A stretch of 64,000 nt of DNA, from assembly GCF_024345835.1 (NCBI RefSeq), contig NZ_JAGQBW010000002.1, positions 62,001-126,000 on the forward strand, written 5' to 3'. The DNA comes from Synechococcus sp. HJ21-Hayes (lineage in GTDB: Bacteria > Cyanobacteriota > Cyanobacteriia > PCC-6307 > Cyanobiaceae). Positions 7,571-15,466 of the stretch are shown in pieces. The position numbers and the translations under genes are program-made. How positions within the stretch are numbered: the first letter of the stretch is position 1; each line of letters opens with the position of its first letter. A model generated the notes under the pieces. That model saw nothing but the letters and a program-made list of their open reading frames with translations. It was not told the DNA's origin and searched no databases.

Positions 7571-8376
7571 GCAGAACAACCGCTCTGGTGCCCTACCCGT
7601 TCGAAGGGCACCGCATTCGGGTCAGCACCGATGAGCACGGTGAGGCCTGGTTCGCCGGGGCCGATGTCGCTGGCGCCCTTGGCCAGCTCACGATCGCCCG
7701 GGCTCTGGCCAGCCTGCGGGAAGAGGAGCAGTGCCTCTATTCCCAGGAGGGACCCGGCAGCCAGGGCTGCACCCTGGCCCTGATCAGTGAAGGCGGCCTA
7801 CTGCGTCTGCTGCTGCTGGACGACAGCCAGACGGCCTGGCGAATGCGGCGCTGGCTCACCCAGGAGCTGCTGCCCGCCATCCAGCGCAACCAACAGGTCA
7901 AAGCAAGGGCCCACTTATCAGGCCCGGCTGGGGAAAAGATCCAGACCGCGGCTGCGGTGCTGCGGCTTGCCGAGGAGATCATCGAGCTCACCGGCGTCGG
8001 GTACTCCGATGCGCTCCTCGCTGCCATTGAAGACATCGAGACCAGCACCGGCCTCCACCTGGCCCCACTGCAACAGCTCCTGCGCGACAGGCACTCTGCG
8101 GACTCAGCTCATCGGCCCGCTCAGCCAGGTCGTGCGCCAGTCGAGGCACGCCTGGATGCAGAGCAACTGGCCGAGCGGCTGGGCCGCACGATCAGGGATA
8201 TCAACCGCCGGTTGGCGGCCTGCGGCCTGCAGGTGCGCAATGACCTCGATGACTGGCAGCTCACCGCAGTCGGCTGCGACTGGGGTATCGCCCTGCCGCG
8301 CTGCAGCCGCGGCGAGCACCGGCAGCAGCTCGTCTGGGATCCAGCGGTGGTTGCGTTGCTGCAGGGGGAAGGGTGA
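7567..8376 (+). CDS. BRO-N family antirepressor-like protein
   Basis: The 269-residue protein starts with a BRO-N domain (residues 8-100): a strand with F-E-G-H-R-I-R-V, then EAWFAGADVAGALG, CTLALISEGGLLRLLLL and a helix ending RRWLTQELLPAIQ. The C-terminal half is a separate domain with helix-turn-helix character (AEQLAERLGRTIRDINRRLAACGLQ). Proteins of this class act in phages as antirepressors or DNA-binding regulators. Antagonism of the element's own repressor (3168-3851) is the natural hypothesis. Confidence 0.78.
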   Translation: MSRTTALVPYPFEGHRIRVSTDEHGEAWFAGADVAGALGQLTIARALASLREEEQCLYSQEGPGSQGCTLALISEGGLLRLLLLDDSQTAWRMRRWLTQELLPAIQRNQQVKARAHLSGPAGEKIQTAAAVLRLAEEIIELTGVGYSDALLAAIEDIETSTGLHLAPLQQLLRDRHSADSAHRPAQPGRAPVEARLDAEQLAERLGRTIRDINRRLAACGLQVRNDLDDWQLTAVGCDWGIALPRCSRGEHRQQLVWDPAVVALLQGEG

Positions 8377-8480
8377 TGTCAAACAGCATTGCTCTGGTCG
8401 GACTACCTCCCGAGGGGCAGTGCGGCCTGGTGGCCCAGAAGTCGAATGTGAATCCCCGCTGTTGCAGGAGGGGCCGGTAA
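8376..8480 (+). CDS. Possible 34-residue micro-ORF linking BRO and excisionase genes
   Basis: An ATG at 8376 shares its A with the upstream stop (TGATG). The ORF runs 34 codons to a TAA whose last base is the A of the next ATG (TAATG). This double one-base linkage fits the pattern of every other junction in the operon. The peptide is basic and contains paired cysteines near its end. It may be a true peptide or simply a bridge for translational coupling; coding is not otherwise supported. Confidence 0.35.
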   Translation: MSNSIALVGLPPEGQCGLVAQKSNVNPRCCRRGR

Positions 8481-8764
8481 TGGTCTCTCCAAGAGTTCGT
8501 CACAGCCGTCCGCAGCCCCCTGCCAAGCCAATCGAACTAGCCCATACCCAGGAATGGGCTGATGCACGATCGACGGCTCCGCTTCTCGGTGTGAGCGAGA
8601 AAACCCTGGGTCGCTGGCGCAAGGCCGGCTTGTTCCGGGCTGGGGTGCATTGGCGCCGCAAATTCCCAAGCAGCAATTCACCAGTTCTGTATCACCTAGA
8701 GCGCTGTAACGAAGCGATGAATGAAGCGACCGCCCGCACGCCCCATCTCCTCGAAAAGAACTGA
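8480..8764 (+). CDS. Excisionase-like helix-turn-helix protein
   Basis: The 94-residue protein has a winged-helix/MerR-like segment at residues 32-62: ARSTAPLLGVSEKTLGRWRKAGLF, followed by a wing with GVHWRRK and then NSPVLYHLERCNEAMN. Small proteins of this kind next to integration sites act as recombination directionality factors (Xis). It is the last gene of the operon and the closest to the tRNA-Pro gene, with phased repeats between them. Control together with recT/ssb suggests that excision and replication switch on together. Confidence 0.65.
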   Translation: MVSPRVRHSRPQPPAKPIELAHTQEWADARSTAPLLGVSEKTLGRWRKAGLFRAGVHWRRKFPSSNSPVLYHLERCNEAMNEATARTPHLLEKN

Positions 8765-8787
8765 GCCTTTCAGGCACAGCAACGAAA

Positions 8788-8825
8788 GCCCTGGTTCAGT
8801 TCGTTACTGGACCAGGGCCTTTTGT
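8788..8825 (+). terminator. Strong Rho-independent terminator of the element operon
   Basis: A 13-bp stem, GCCCTGGTTCAGT (8788-8800) with ACTGGACCAGGGC (8806-8818), contains one G-T pair and closes a TCGTT loop. CTTTTGTT follows on the plus strand. It lies 23 bases after the excisionase stop and cleanly ends the operon. Confidence 0.85.
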
Positions 8826-8954
8826 TGGTGTGGGCCAGTGACGCCCTGAAAGGGGTCCAGCAGGGCTTGTAGGGAATCAAGCCGCCAGTCCTGCTGGTTT
8901 TGCTGTGTCCCGCTGCCGGGACTTGAATCTTGGGGAAGGCGGTGCCTGATGGCT

Positions 8955-8974
8955 TTGCCCACATCTTGCCCACA
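8955..8974. repeat. Helically phased TTGCCCACA direct repeats beside tRNA-Pro (candidate att arm sites)
   Basis: Two exact copies of TTGCCCACA (8955-8963 and 8966-8974) are offset by 11 bases, one helical turn. They lie 30 bases from the tRNA 3' end, inside the element. Spaced repeats in this position are typical of integrase arm or excisionase sites. That role is inferred. The rest of 8826-9003 shows no gene. Confidence 0.5.
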
Positions 8975-9003
8975 AAGCAGGGGGCCTATCGGTGAAAAGT
9001 CAA

Positions 9004-9077
9004 TCGGGGCGACAGGATTCGAACCTGCGACCTAGTGCTCCCAAAGCACCCGCGCTACCAAGCTGCGCCACGCCCCG
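9004..9077 (-). tRNA. tRNA-Pro (anticodon UGG)
   Basis: Read on the minus strand, the 74-base cloverleaf has a CGGGGCG/CGCCCCG acceptor stem, D-arm GCGCAGCTTGGTAGCGC, an anticodon loop CTTTGGGA giving UGG, and a T-arm with GGTTCGAATCC. The discriminator base is A and CCA is not encoded. The 3' end faces the mobile element, as expected when an integrase uses the 3' half of a tRNA gene as attachment site. Confidence 0.95.
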
Positions 9078-9142
9078 TTACCTGGGAACCATAGCGGGCC
9101 ATGGCGCAGATCCCTCGTCCCAACTGCGCTTACCACTGGCGT

Positions 9143-9180
9143 CTCCTGAAATGGTGCACCGCGGTGCACCATTTCAGGAG
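9143..9180. repeat. Perfect 38-bp palindrome without spacer
   Basis: The half-site CTCCTGAAATGGTGCACCG (9143-9161) is followed at once by its exact reverse complement up to 9180. It lies between the tRNA-Pro gene and the M23 peptidase gene, in a stretch (9078-9371) where no gene is supported. There is no T-run, so it is not a terminator. A dimeric protein site, the remnant of a small inverted-repeat element or a cruciform-forming site are possible. Confidence 0.9.
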
Positions 9181-9371
9181 CGTCTCTGTCTCTACCGAAA
9201 TGCCGCTGAGGCTATGCAGCGCTGGTGCCCCATTGCACTCTGCAGCGGTAACGGGCGGCACTGCGAGCTTGCCATTGGCTGCTCCCTGCTCGCCCTGAGT
9301 TAGCCAGCTCTGCCACGCCCCTGGCAGGTTTCCCCGAGATCGATACAACGGGTCGGCATCGGGCTGCGTGC

Positions 9372-10067
9372 ATGCCGATCTCGAGCCGAGGCCTCTGCCT
9401 TCCGTTATTGCTGGCCTGTGGTCTGGCGGCTGGGGGTGGTGAGGCCCAGGGGCTAGCCGATGGGGCACCAATCCAGTCGCCGCGGCCGGAGCAATTGCCC
9501 GTGGAAACACCGGTGGCTGATCTTGGCGGTGATGCGCCCCATGGGGATCGCCAAGCTCCGGGCGGACCGGCCGATGGGCTCCTGGCCTGGGTGCCTTTGC
9601 GGTCCGGAATGCCGCTGCAGTTGGTGTATCCGCTGGCAGAGCGGGCCAGTGACGTGGACCCCTACGGCTGGCGCTATTCGGAGGCTCGCCAGGCCTGGCG
9701 GGTGCATGCCGGCCAGGATTTGATCGCCCCAGAAGGCACGCCTGTGTTGGCGATGCTGCCGGGACGGGTTGTGCTGGCGAACCAGCGCGATGGCTATGGC
9801 CTCACCGTCGTGCTCGACCACGGCCGCGGTTGGCAGACCCTCTATGCCCACCTGCTCGAGGCCTCCGTGCAACCCGGCGACCTGCTGCAGGCGGGGGAAG
9901 TCTTGGGCCGGGTCGGCCAGACGGGCCGCGCCACCACGGCCCATCTCCATGTGGAGGTGCGGCGCCGCAGCGAGGCCGGCCTGCTGGCCCTCGATCCCAC
10001 TCCACTCCTGCAAGATGCGCTGCACCGGCTCGCTGATGGGCCTCTGGCGGAGGGGCGCCAACCGTGA
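9372..10067 (+). CDS. M23 (LytM/NlpD-like) peptidoglycan endopeptidase, exported
   Basis: The 231-residue protein has an N-terminal signal sequence (ISSRGLCLPLLLACGLAAGG). A LytM domain lies at residues about 110-215 with the zinc ligands in HAGQD and HLHVE, and the conserved glycine-rich strands GRVVLANQRDGYGLTVVLDHG. M23 enzymes cut peptide cross-links in the periplasmic wall during growth or division. All metal ligands are present, so it is likely active, not a degenerate NlpD. It overlaps the alkB start (TGATG). Confidence 0.9.
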   Translation: MPISSRGLCLPLLLACGLAAGGGEAQGLADGAPIQSPRPEQLPVETPVADLGGDAPHGDRQAPGGPADGLLAWVPLRSGMPLQLVYPLAERASDVDPYGWRYSEARQAWRVHAGQDLIAPEGTPVLAMLPGRVVLANQRDGYGLTVVLDHGRGWQTLYAHLLEASVQPGDLLQAGEVLGRVGQTGRATTAHLHVEVRRRSEAGLLALDPTPLLQDALHRLADGPLAEGRQP

Positions 10068-10774
10068 TGCGGATCCAGAAGCCAGGCCTGGAGCTGCGCC
10101 ATGCCAGCGCCTGGCTCCAGGATCGGGGTGTCGCCAGCCGAGTGCTGCAGAGCGAACTCACGGCGGGCCTTCCCTGGGAGCAACCCCTGGTGCGGGTGTA
10201 CGGGCGCCAGCACCCCACGCCACGGCTCACCTGTTGGGTGGCGGATCCGGGCTGCCGCTACCGCTACAGCGGCCTCGAGCAGGCCATCACGCCCTGGACT
10301 CCGGCCCTGGAGGTGTTGCGGCAGCTGTTGCAGGCCGAGCTGGGGGTGCGTTTCAACAGCCTGCTGCTCAACCGCTACCGCGATGGAGCTGATCGCATGG
10401 GTTGGCATGCCGACGACGAGCCTGAGCTCGACGCTGCCGCCCCGATCGCATCGTTGAGCCTGGGCGCGACCCGCAGCCTGCGGTTTCGGCCCAAGCCCCG
10501 CGCCCCCTGGCCTGAGCAGCCGCCACCCCCCTTTGCCGTGGAGCTGGCCGACGGCGACCTACTGGTGATGGCCCCTCCTACCCAGCAGCACTGGCAACAC
10601 GGCCTACCCGCCCGAGCCCGCGTGGGCACCGAGCGCCTCAACCTCACCTTTCGCTGCCTGCGTCAGCCCAGCACAGCAATGCAGTCGATCTCCACCCGAG
10701 CCGCCTTGGGCAGCGCCGCCACTTCCACGCAGGCCCGGGCCGGCGACACGCCGTCGCTAAACATCTCTGCATAG
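10067..10774 (+). CDS. alkB: AlkB-type 2-oxoglutarate/Fe(II) DNA/RNA demethylase
   Basis: The 235-residue protein resembles the ALKBH2/3-like bacterial AlkB proteins that oxidatively remove methyl groups from damaged bases. It shows NRYRDGADRMGWHADDEPEL (Fe ligands H and D), the distal QHGLP histidine and the closing RLNLTFR arginines that bind 2-oxoglutarate. The catalytic fold ends near residue 203. The last 35 residues are encoded by DNA that is also the 3' end of ridA on the other strand, and they look like a read-through tail. ATG 10067 was preferred to GTG 10064. Confidence 0.88.
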   Translation: MRIQKPGLELRHASAWLQDRGVASRVLQSELTAGLPWEQPLVRVYGRQHPTPRLTCWVADPGCRYRYSGLEQAITPWTPALEVLRQLLQAELGVRFNSLLLNRYRDGADRMGWHADDEPELDAAAPIASLSLGATRSLRFRPKPRAPWPEQPPPPFAVELADGDLLVMAPPTQQHWQHGLPARARVGTERLNLTFRCLRQPSTAMQSISTRAALGSAATSTQARAGDTPSLNISA

Positions 10775-11049
10775 ATGGCATTCACCTTGGCGAAGTCGTC
10801 GAGGTTGGCCAGGAACACCGTGGTGCGCACCACCTGCTGGGGGGAGCAGCCGGCTTCGCTGAGCACGGCCTGGAGGTTGGCCAGCACTTGGCGCGTTTCC
10901 GCCTCCACATCGCCATTGCCCACCATGGCGCCGGTGGCCGGGTCGAGGGCGATCTGGCCGGAGCAATACAGCACTCCGCCTGCCTTCACGGCCTGGTTGT
11001 AAGGCCCCACGGGCGCGGGTGCGGCGGCGGTGGAGACGGCCTCGATCAT
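10663..11049 (-). CDS. ridA: RidA-family enamine/imine deaminase
   Basis: The 128-residue protein matches the YjgF/YER057c/UK114 family in full: VGPYNQAVKAGGVLYCSGQIALDP at the start, a central VVRTTVFLANLDDFAKVN helix and ARACVEVAALPKAARVEIDCIA at the end, including the active-site Arg and Glu. RidA hydrolyses reactive enamines released by PLP enzymes. The longer frame to 11187 was rejected because homology starts at ATG 11049. It converges with alkB and overlaps it by 112 bases. Confidence 0.93.
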   Translation of the reverse strand: MIEAVSTAAAPAPVGPYNQAVKAGGVLYCSGQIALDPATGAMVGNGDVEAETRQVLANLQAVLSEAGCSPQQVVRTTVFLANLDDFAKVNAIYAEMFSDGVSPARACVEVAALPKAARVEIDCIAVLG

Positions 11050-11076
11050 GGCGGGGGAAGATGGGGCGCTGAGCTT

Positions 11077-12225
11077 ATGGCTCCTTCGGCCCTGATGCGC
11101 TCTGAACTGCCACCGCAAGATCTCCCGCCCCGGCTGCAGGTGGAGCTCTCTGGGCTCTGGCATCGTTACCGCGGTGCGGCCAGCCATGGCGAATGGACCC
11201 TGCGCGCCATCGACTTCCAGTTGCGCCAGGGTGAACTGGTGGGGTTGCTGGGGCCATCTGGTTGCGGCAAAACCACCCTGCTGCGCCTGATCGCTGGCTT
11301 TGAACGGCCCGAGCGGGGCTTGGTGCGGATCGGCGGCCAGGAGGTGGCCGGTTCACATCGCTGGTTGCCACCGGAGCGCCGGGGCGTGGGCATGGTGTTT
11401 CAGGACTACGCCCTGTTCCCCCACCTCGACGCCTGGCGCAACGCCTGCTTTGGCCTCAAACGCGGCCAGGACACCAGCCGTGCCGCCTGGTTGCTCGAAT
11501 TACTGGGCCTCAAGGGCCTGGAGAAGCGCTATCCCCACGAACTCTCCGGCGGCCAGCGCCAGCGCCTCGCCCTAGCCCGGGCCCTGGCACCGGGTTGCTC
11601 GCTGGTGCTGCTGGATGAGCCCTTCTCCAACCTGGATGTGGAGGTGCGGCTGCGGCTGCGGGCGGAGCTACCGGGGGTGCTGGCCCGCTGTGGTGCCAGC
11701 GGTTTGATCGTGACCCACGACCCGGAGGAGGCCCTCGCCATCTGCGATCGGGTGGCGGTGCTCGAGGCGGGCCACCTGCATCAGTGCGCCAGCCCCCAGG
11801 AGATGGTGGCTCGCCCGGCCACCGGATTTGTGGGCCGTTTTGTTTTGCAGGGCAACCTGCTGCCGGCCCAGTGGCAGGGGTCGCGGCTGGCCACCCCTCT
11901 TGGTTGGTTGGAGCCGCTCAGCCCCGGCCCGCTTCCCCCGCCCGATCCCAGCCAGCTCCTCGAGGTGCTGGTGAGCCCCCTGGGCTTGGAACTGCAAGCG
12001 GATGAGGGCGGTGCAGCCTGGGTGTTGGGGCGTGAATTCCTCGGCCGTGAGTGGCTCTATCAGGTGCAGTGCGGAGACTTGAAGCTGCGTTTGCGGCTGC
12101 CCTTGGAGGCGGATTTCCAGCGGGGGCAACGCTGTCGGCTGCGGCTCAGGGCCGGTGAGCCGGCCCGTCTGTTTCCGGGTGGGGTGGAGCTGGTGGCCGC
12201 CGCGGAGGTGTCCCAGGTTCTCTGA
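11077..12225 (+). CDS. ABC transporter ATPase with TOBE-like C-terminus (Fe3+/spermidine/sulfate class)
   Basis: The protein has 382 residues from ATG 11077 (ATG 11095 is also possible). Walker A is GPSGCGKTT, the signature LSGGQRQRLALARAL, Walker B LVLLDEPFSNLD, and the switch His lies in VTHDPEEA. Residues about 245-380 are a beta-rich TOBE-type regulatory domain. The closest class by pattern is FbpC/FutC (ferric iron) or PotA/CysA. No permease or binding protein lies nearby, so the substrate cannot be read from context. It may work with components encoded elsewhere. Confidence 0.8.
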   Translation: MAPSALMRSELPPQDLPPRLQVELSGLWHRYRGAASHGEWTLRAIDFQLRQGELVGLLGPSGCGKTTLLRLIAGFERPERGLVRIGGQEVAGSHRWLPPERRGVGMVFQDYALFPHLDAWRNACFGLKRGQDTSRAAWLLELLGLKGLEKRYPHELSGGQRQRLALARALAPGCSLVLLDEPFSNLDVEVRLRLRAELPGVLARCGASGLIVTHDPEEALAICDRVAVLEAGHLHQCASPQEMVARPATGFVGRFVLQGNLLPAQWQGSRLATPLGWLEPLSPGPLPPPDPSQLLEVLVSPLGLELQADEGGAAWVLGREFLGREWLYQVQCGDLKLRLRLPLEADFQRGQRCRLRLRAGEPARLFPGGVELVAAAEVSQVL

Positions 12226-12228
12226 ACT

Positions 12229-12990
12229 TCAGCCCCGCCAGAGATCTTTGCTGCCGCGGCGCTGGCGCAGTTGATCGGCGTTGGCGGCCTGCAGGAACAG
12301 GTTGGTGGCCTTCTCCAGGCCAATGCTGCTGGGGATGGTGGGCTGGCCTGCCGCCCTCTGCTGCTGCACCTGGGCTAGCCGTTCGACCACGGCCTTCAGG
12401 CCTGGCTCCACAGCTGCGGCCCAGCGCAGGTTGGCCTCGGTGTATTCGTGGGCACACCACACCCGGGTGGCCTCCGGCAGGGCCGCCAGCTGCTGCAGGG
12501 AGCGATGCATCTCCGTTGGAGTGCCTTCAAACAGGCGGCCGCAGCCGCCGGCAAACAGGGTGTCGCCGCAGAACAGCTCATCCCGCCCGGCCACGGCGGG
12601 CAGGTAGTAAGCGATGTGGTGTGCCGTGTGGCCCGGCACCGCCAACACCTGCACCTCACGACCCAACAGGGTGAAACGGTCGCCGCCGGCAACGCCCTGG
12701 GTCTGGAAGGGGATACGGGCCCGGTCGGCGGCACTGGCGATCACGGCCGCTGCGGGCCAGCGCTGCAGCAATGCGGGCGTGCCGCCGATGTGGTCGTGAT
12801 GGTGGTGGGTGTGCAGGATCGCCGCCAGGTGCAGGTCCCGTGCTTCCAGCCAGGCGATCACCGGGTCAGCCACGGCCGGATCCACCACGGCGGCCGCGCC
12901 ACCGGGATCGCCATGCAACACGAACACGTAGTTGTCGCTCAGCACCGGGATCAGCGACACCTGCTGCACCGCGCTGGTGTGGAGGGGCAT
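12229..12990 (-). CDS. gloB: Hydroxyacylglutathione hydrolase (glyoxalase II)
   Basis: The 253-residue metallo-beta-lactamase-fold enzyme hydrolyses S-lactoylglutathione in methylglyoxal detoxification. The binuclear metal motif [10 protein letters not shown] is at residues 60-69. [22 protein letters not shown] and the C-terminal HEYT all follow as in GloB. The C-terminal helical domain for glutathione binding is present, so the length is normal. It converges on the ABC ATPase with three bases between stops and is divergent from hisG with 29 bases between starts. Confidence 0.93.
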   Translation of the reverse strand: MPLHTSAVQQVSLIPVLSDNYVFVLHGDPGGAAAVVDPAVADPVIAWLEARDLHLAAILHTHHHHDHIGGTPALLQRWPAAAVIASAADRARIPFQTQGVAGGDRFTLLGREVQVLAVPGHTAHHIAYYLPAVAGRDELFCGDTLFAGGCGRLFEGTPTEMHRSLQQLAALPEATRVWCAHEYTEANLRWAAAVEPGLKAVVERLAQVQQQRAAGQPTIPSSIGLEKATNLFLQAANADQLRQRRGSKDLWRG

Positions 12991-13019
12991 CGTTAAAGTC
13001 CCAGCTCAGGCTGAGCCCC

Positions 13020-13667
13020 ATGATCACCGTTGCGCTGGCCAAGGGCGCCCTTCTCAAGGATTCTGTGCGCCGGTTCGCGGCCGCCGGCCTCGATTTCGCG
13101 GCGGTGCTCGAGCCCGGCAACCGCCAGCTGATGGTGCCCAGCGCCTGCGGCACGGCCAGGGCATTGCTGGTGCGCAACGCCGATGTACCGGTGTATGTGG
13201 CCTATGGCCAGGCCCAGCTCGGCGTGGTGGGGTTTGACGTGTTGAAAGAGCACCAGCTGCCGGTGGCCCAGCTGGTGGACCTGGGTTTTGGTGGGTGCCG
13301 CATGAGCGTGGCGGTGAAGGCGAGCAGCGGCTACCGCCGCGCCGCTGATCTGCCGGCCCACTGCCGGGTGGCCAGCAAGTTCACCCGCTGCGCGGAGGAG
13401 TATTTCGAGGCCCTGGATCTGCCGGTGGAACTGATTCACTTGGCGGGGTCCGTGGAACTGGGCCCGATCACGGGCATGAGTGAGGCAATCGTGGACCTGG
13501 TGGCCACCGGTCGCACCCTCCAGGAGAACGGCCTCATCGCCATTGAGGATCTGTTCCAATCCACGGCGCGCCTGGTGGGACACCCCCTCTCCCTGCGCCT
13601 CGACGCCGGCCCACTGCAGACGATCGTGGACCGCATTGCGGCGGTGTCCACCGCTGCCGCCGCCTGA
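13020..13667 (+). CDS. hisG: ATP phosphoribosyltransferase, short (HisZ-dependent) form
   Basis: The 215-residue enzyme catalyses the first step of histidine synthesis from ATP and PRPP. Landmarks are [14 protein letters not shown], an Asp-containing GVVGFDVL strand, RVASKFTR and the PRPP loop [14 protein letters not shown]. It lacks the C-terminal regulatory domain of long HisG, so it belongs to the short form needing HisZ, which is not in this window. Start ATG 13020 was chosen over the longer open frame from 12771. Its stop overlaps the ABC exporter start (TGATG). Confidence 0.94.
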   Translation: MITVALAKGALLKDSVRRFAAAGLDFAAVLEPGNRQLMVPSACGTARALLVRNADVPVYVAYGQAQLGVVGFDVLKEHQLPVAQLVDLGFGGCRMSVAVKASSGYRRAADLPAHCRVASKFTRCAEEYFEALDLPVELIHLAGSVELGPITGMSEAIVDLVATGRTLQENGLIAIEDLFQSTARLVGHPLSLRLDAGPLQTIVDRIAAVSTAAAA

Positions 13668-15466
13668 TGGCCCACCGCGATCGGCAACGGCTGCTGCGGC
13701 TGATCCCCTACCTGGGTCGCGACCGCCGACGGCTGCTGCTCACCCTGGTGCTGCTGATCCCCGTGGCGGGTGCAGCGGCGGTGCAGCCCTTGTTGGTAGG
13801 CCAGGCCATTTCGGCCCTGCGCCATGAGCCCGTGATGCCCTGGCTCACGGGCCAGCCGGTGGCTCAGCAGTTGCAGACCCTGGTGACCCTGCTGCTGGTG
13901 GCCGTGTTGGTGCGGCTCGGATTGCAGGGCGTGCAGAGCTTCAACGTGCAGGCGGTGGGGCAGCGGCTCACTGCACGCATCCGCAACGACCTGTTCGCCC
14001 ACGCGCTGGATCTCTCCCTGCGCTTCCACGACCGCACGCCCGTGGGCAAGTTGCTCACCCGCCTCACCAGTGATGTGGATGCCCTGGCGGAGGTGTTCGG
14101 CAGCGGCGCGGTGGGCATCCTGGCCGACCTGGTGACCCTGCTGGTGATCGCGATCACCATGATCTCGATCGAGCCACGGCTGGGCGTGATGCTCCTGGCC
14201 ACCCAGGTGCCGGTGACCCTGGCGATCCTGTGGTTGCAGAAGCGCTACCGCAAGGCCAACTACCGCGTTCGCGAGGAGCTCAGCCAGCTCAATGCCGACC
14301 TGCAGGAAAACCTGCAGGGGTTGGAGGTGGTGCAGATGTTCCGCCGTGAGGCGTTCAACAGTGCCCGTTTCGCCCGCACCACCGATGCTTATCGCAAGGC
14401 GGTGGACGGCACGATCCTCTACGACTCGGCCATCTCCGCCCTGATCGAATGGGTGGCCCTCACCGCCATTGCCGTGGTGCTGGCTCTGGGGGGCTGGATG
14501 GTGACGGCCGGTGTGATGGGGCTGGGCACCCTCACCACCTTCATCCTGTATTCCCAGCGCTTGTTTGATCCCCTGCGCCAGCTGGCGGAGCGATTCACCC
14601 AGATCCAGGGCGGCCTCACAGCAGTTGAGCGGATTGGTGAGCTGCTGGAAGAGCCCATCGAAATCATGGAGCTGCCCCTGGAGCAGCGCTCGGCTGGGGC
14701 CGTGGCCAGCGGGGGGGAGCGCAGCAGCGCCGGCGAGGTGATCTTCGAGAACGTGTCGTTCGCCTACCGCGACGACGACCCGATCCTCACGGATCTCTCT
14801 TTCCGCATCGCCCCCGGCGAGCATGTGGCCCTGGTGGGTCCCACCGGCTCCGGCAAGACCACGGTGATCCGGTTGCTCTGCCGCCTCTATGAGCCCCAGC
14901 GGGGCCGCATCCTGCTGGATGGCGTAGATATCCGGGAGCTGCCCATTCCAACGCTGCGCCAGCGCCTGGGGGTGGTGCTGCAGGACACCTTCCTGTTCAG
15001 CGGCAACGTGGCCGACAACCTGCGCCTGGATGCCCCCATCGGCAACGCCGAGCTGGAGCGCCTCTGCGCGGAACTGGGCCTGGAACCCCTGCTGAACCGT
15101 CTTCCCAAGGGCCTGGCCACCGAGCTGCGGGAGCGGGGCGGCAATCTCTCCTCCGGTGAGCGGCAACTGCTGTCGGTGGCGCGGGTGGCGATCCGCAATC
15201 CCTCGGTGCTGGTGATGGATGAGGCCACGGCCTTCATGGATCCCTCCACGGAGGCCACCCTCCAGCGTGACCTCGACCGGCTGTTGCGGCAGCGCACCGC
15301 CATCGTGATTGCCCATCGCCTGGCCACCGTGGAGGCGGCCGATCGCATCCTGGTGCTCAAGCGTGGGCGCCTGATCGAGCAGGGAAACCACCGTGAGTTG
15401 CGGGCTGCTGGGGGGTTGTATGCCCAACTCGCCACCCTTCAGGAACGGGGCCTAGCCAAGCTCTGA
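13667..15466 (+). CDS. ABC exporter half-transporter (MsbA/MDR type)
   Basis: The 599-residue protein has six membrane helices within residues 1-320 and a nucleotide-binding domain at about 345-590. Walker A is GPTGSGKTT, the Q-loop VVLQDTFLFSGN, the signature LSSGERQLLSVARV, Walker B VLVMDEATAFMD and the switch His IAHRL. It should act as a homodimer or heterodimer exporting lipids or small hydrophobic compounds; the substrate is unknown. It is coupled to hisG by a one-base overlap, which probably reflects compact packing, not shared function. The 3' end overlaps the opposing hydrolase by 15 bases. Confidence 0.88.
   Translation: MAHRDRQRLLRLIPYLGRDRRRLLLTLVLLIPVAGAAAVQPLLVGQAISALRHEPVMPWLTGQPVAQQLQTLVTLLLVAVLVRLGLQGVQSFNVQAVGQRLTARIRNDLFAHALDLSLRFHDRTPVGKLLTRLTSDVDALAEVFGSGAVGILADLVTLLVIAITMISIEPRLGVMLLATQVPVTLAILWLQKRYRKANYRVREELSQLNADLQENLQGLEVVQMFRREAFNSARFARTTDAYRKAVDGTILYDSAISALIEWVALTAIAVVLALGGWMVTAGVMGLGTLTTFILYSQRLFDPLRQLAERFTQIQGGLTAVERIGELLEEPIEIMELPLEQRSAGAVASGGERSSAGEVIFENVSFAYRDDDPILTDLSFRIAPGEHVALVGPTGSGKTTVIRLLCRLYEPQRGRILLDGVDIRELPIPTLRQRLGVVLQDTFLFSGNVADNLRLDAPIGNAELERLCAELGLEPLLNRLPKGLATELRERGGNLSSGERQLLSVARVAIRNPSVLVMDEATAFMDPSTEATLQRDLDRLLRQRTAIVIAHRLATVEAADRILVLKRGRLIEQGNHRELRAAGGLYAQLATLQERGLAKL

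Noticed and set aside
8770-8973. 67-codon minus-strand ORF beside the tRNA-Pro gene
   Set aside because: It has no family pattern, its 3' end overlaps the operon terminator, and the phased repeats lie within its start. It is more likely attachment-site DNA than a gene.
1-9003. CRISPR array or restriction system in the element
   Set aside because: No regularly spaced repeats and no methylase or Cas-like protein were seen. The helicase and nucleases fit a replication/recombination module better.
13436-15427. Very long open frame antisense to the ABC exporter
   Set aside because: The product is His/Gln/Gly-rich with no domain, while the plus frame has complete ABC motifs. It is a GC-bias shadow. 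The same applies to long antisense frames at 17527-19224, 23449-24291, 24624-26012, 30283-32577, 33120-34511 and 46830-48566.
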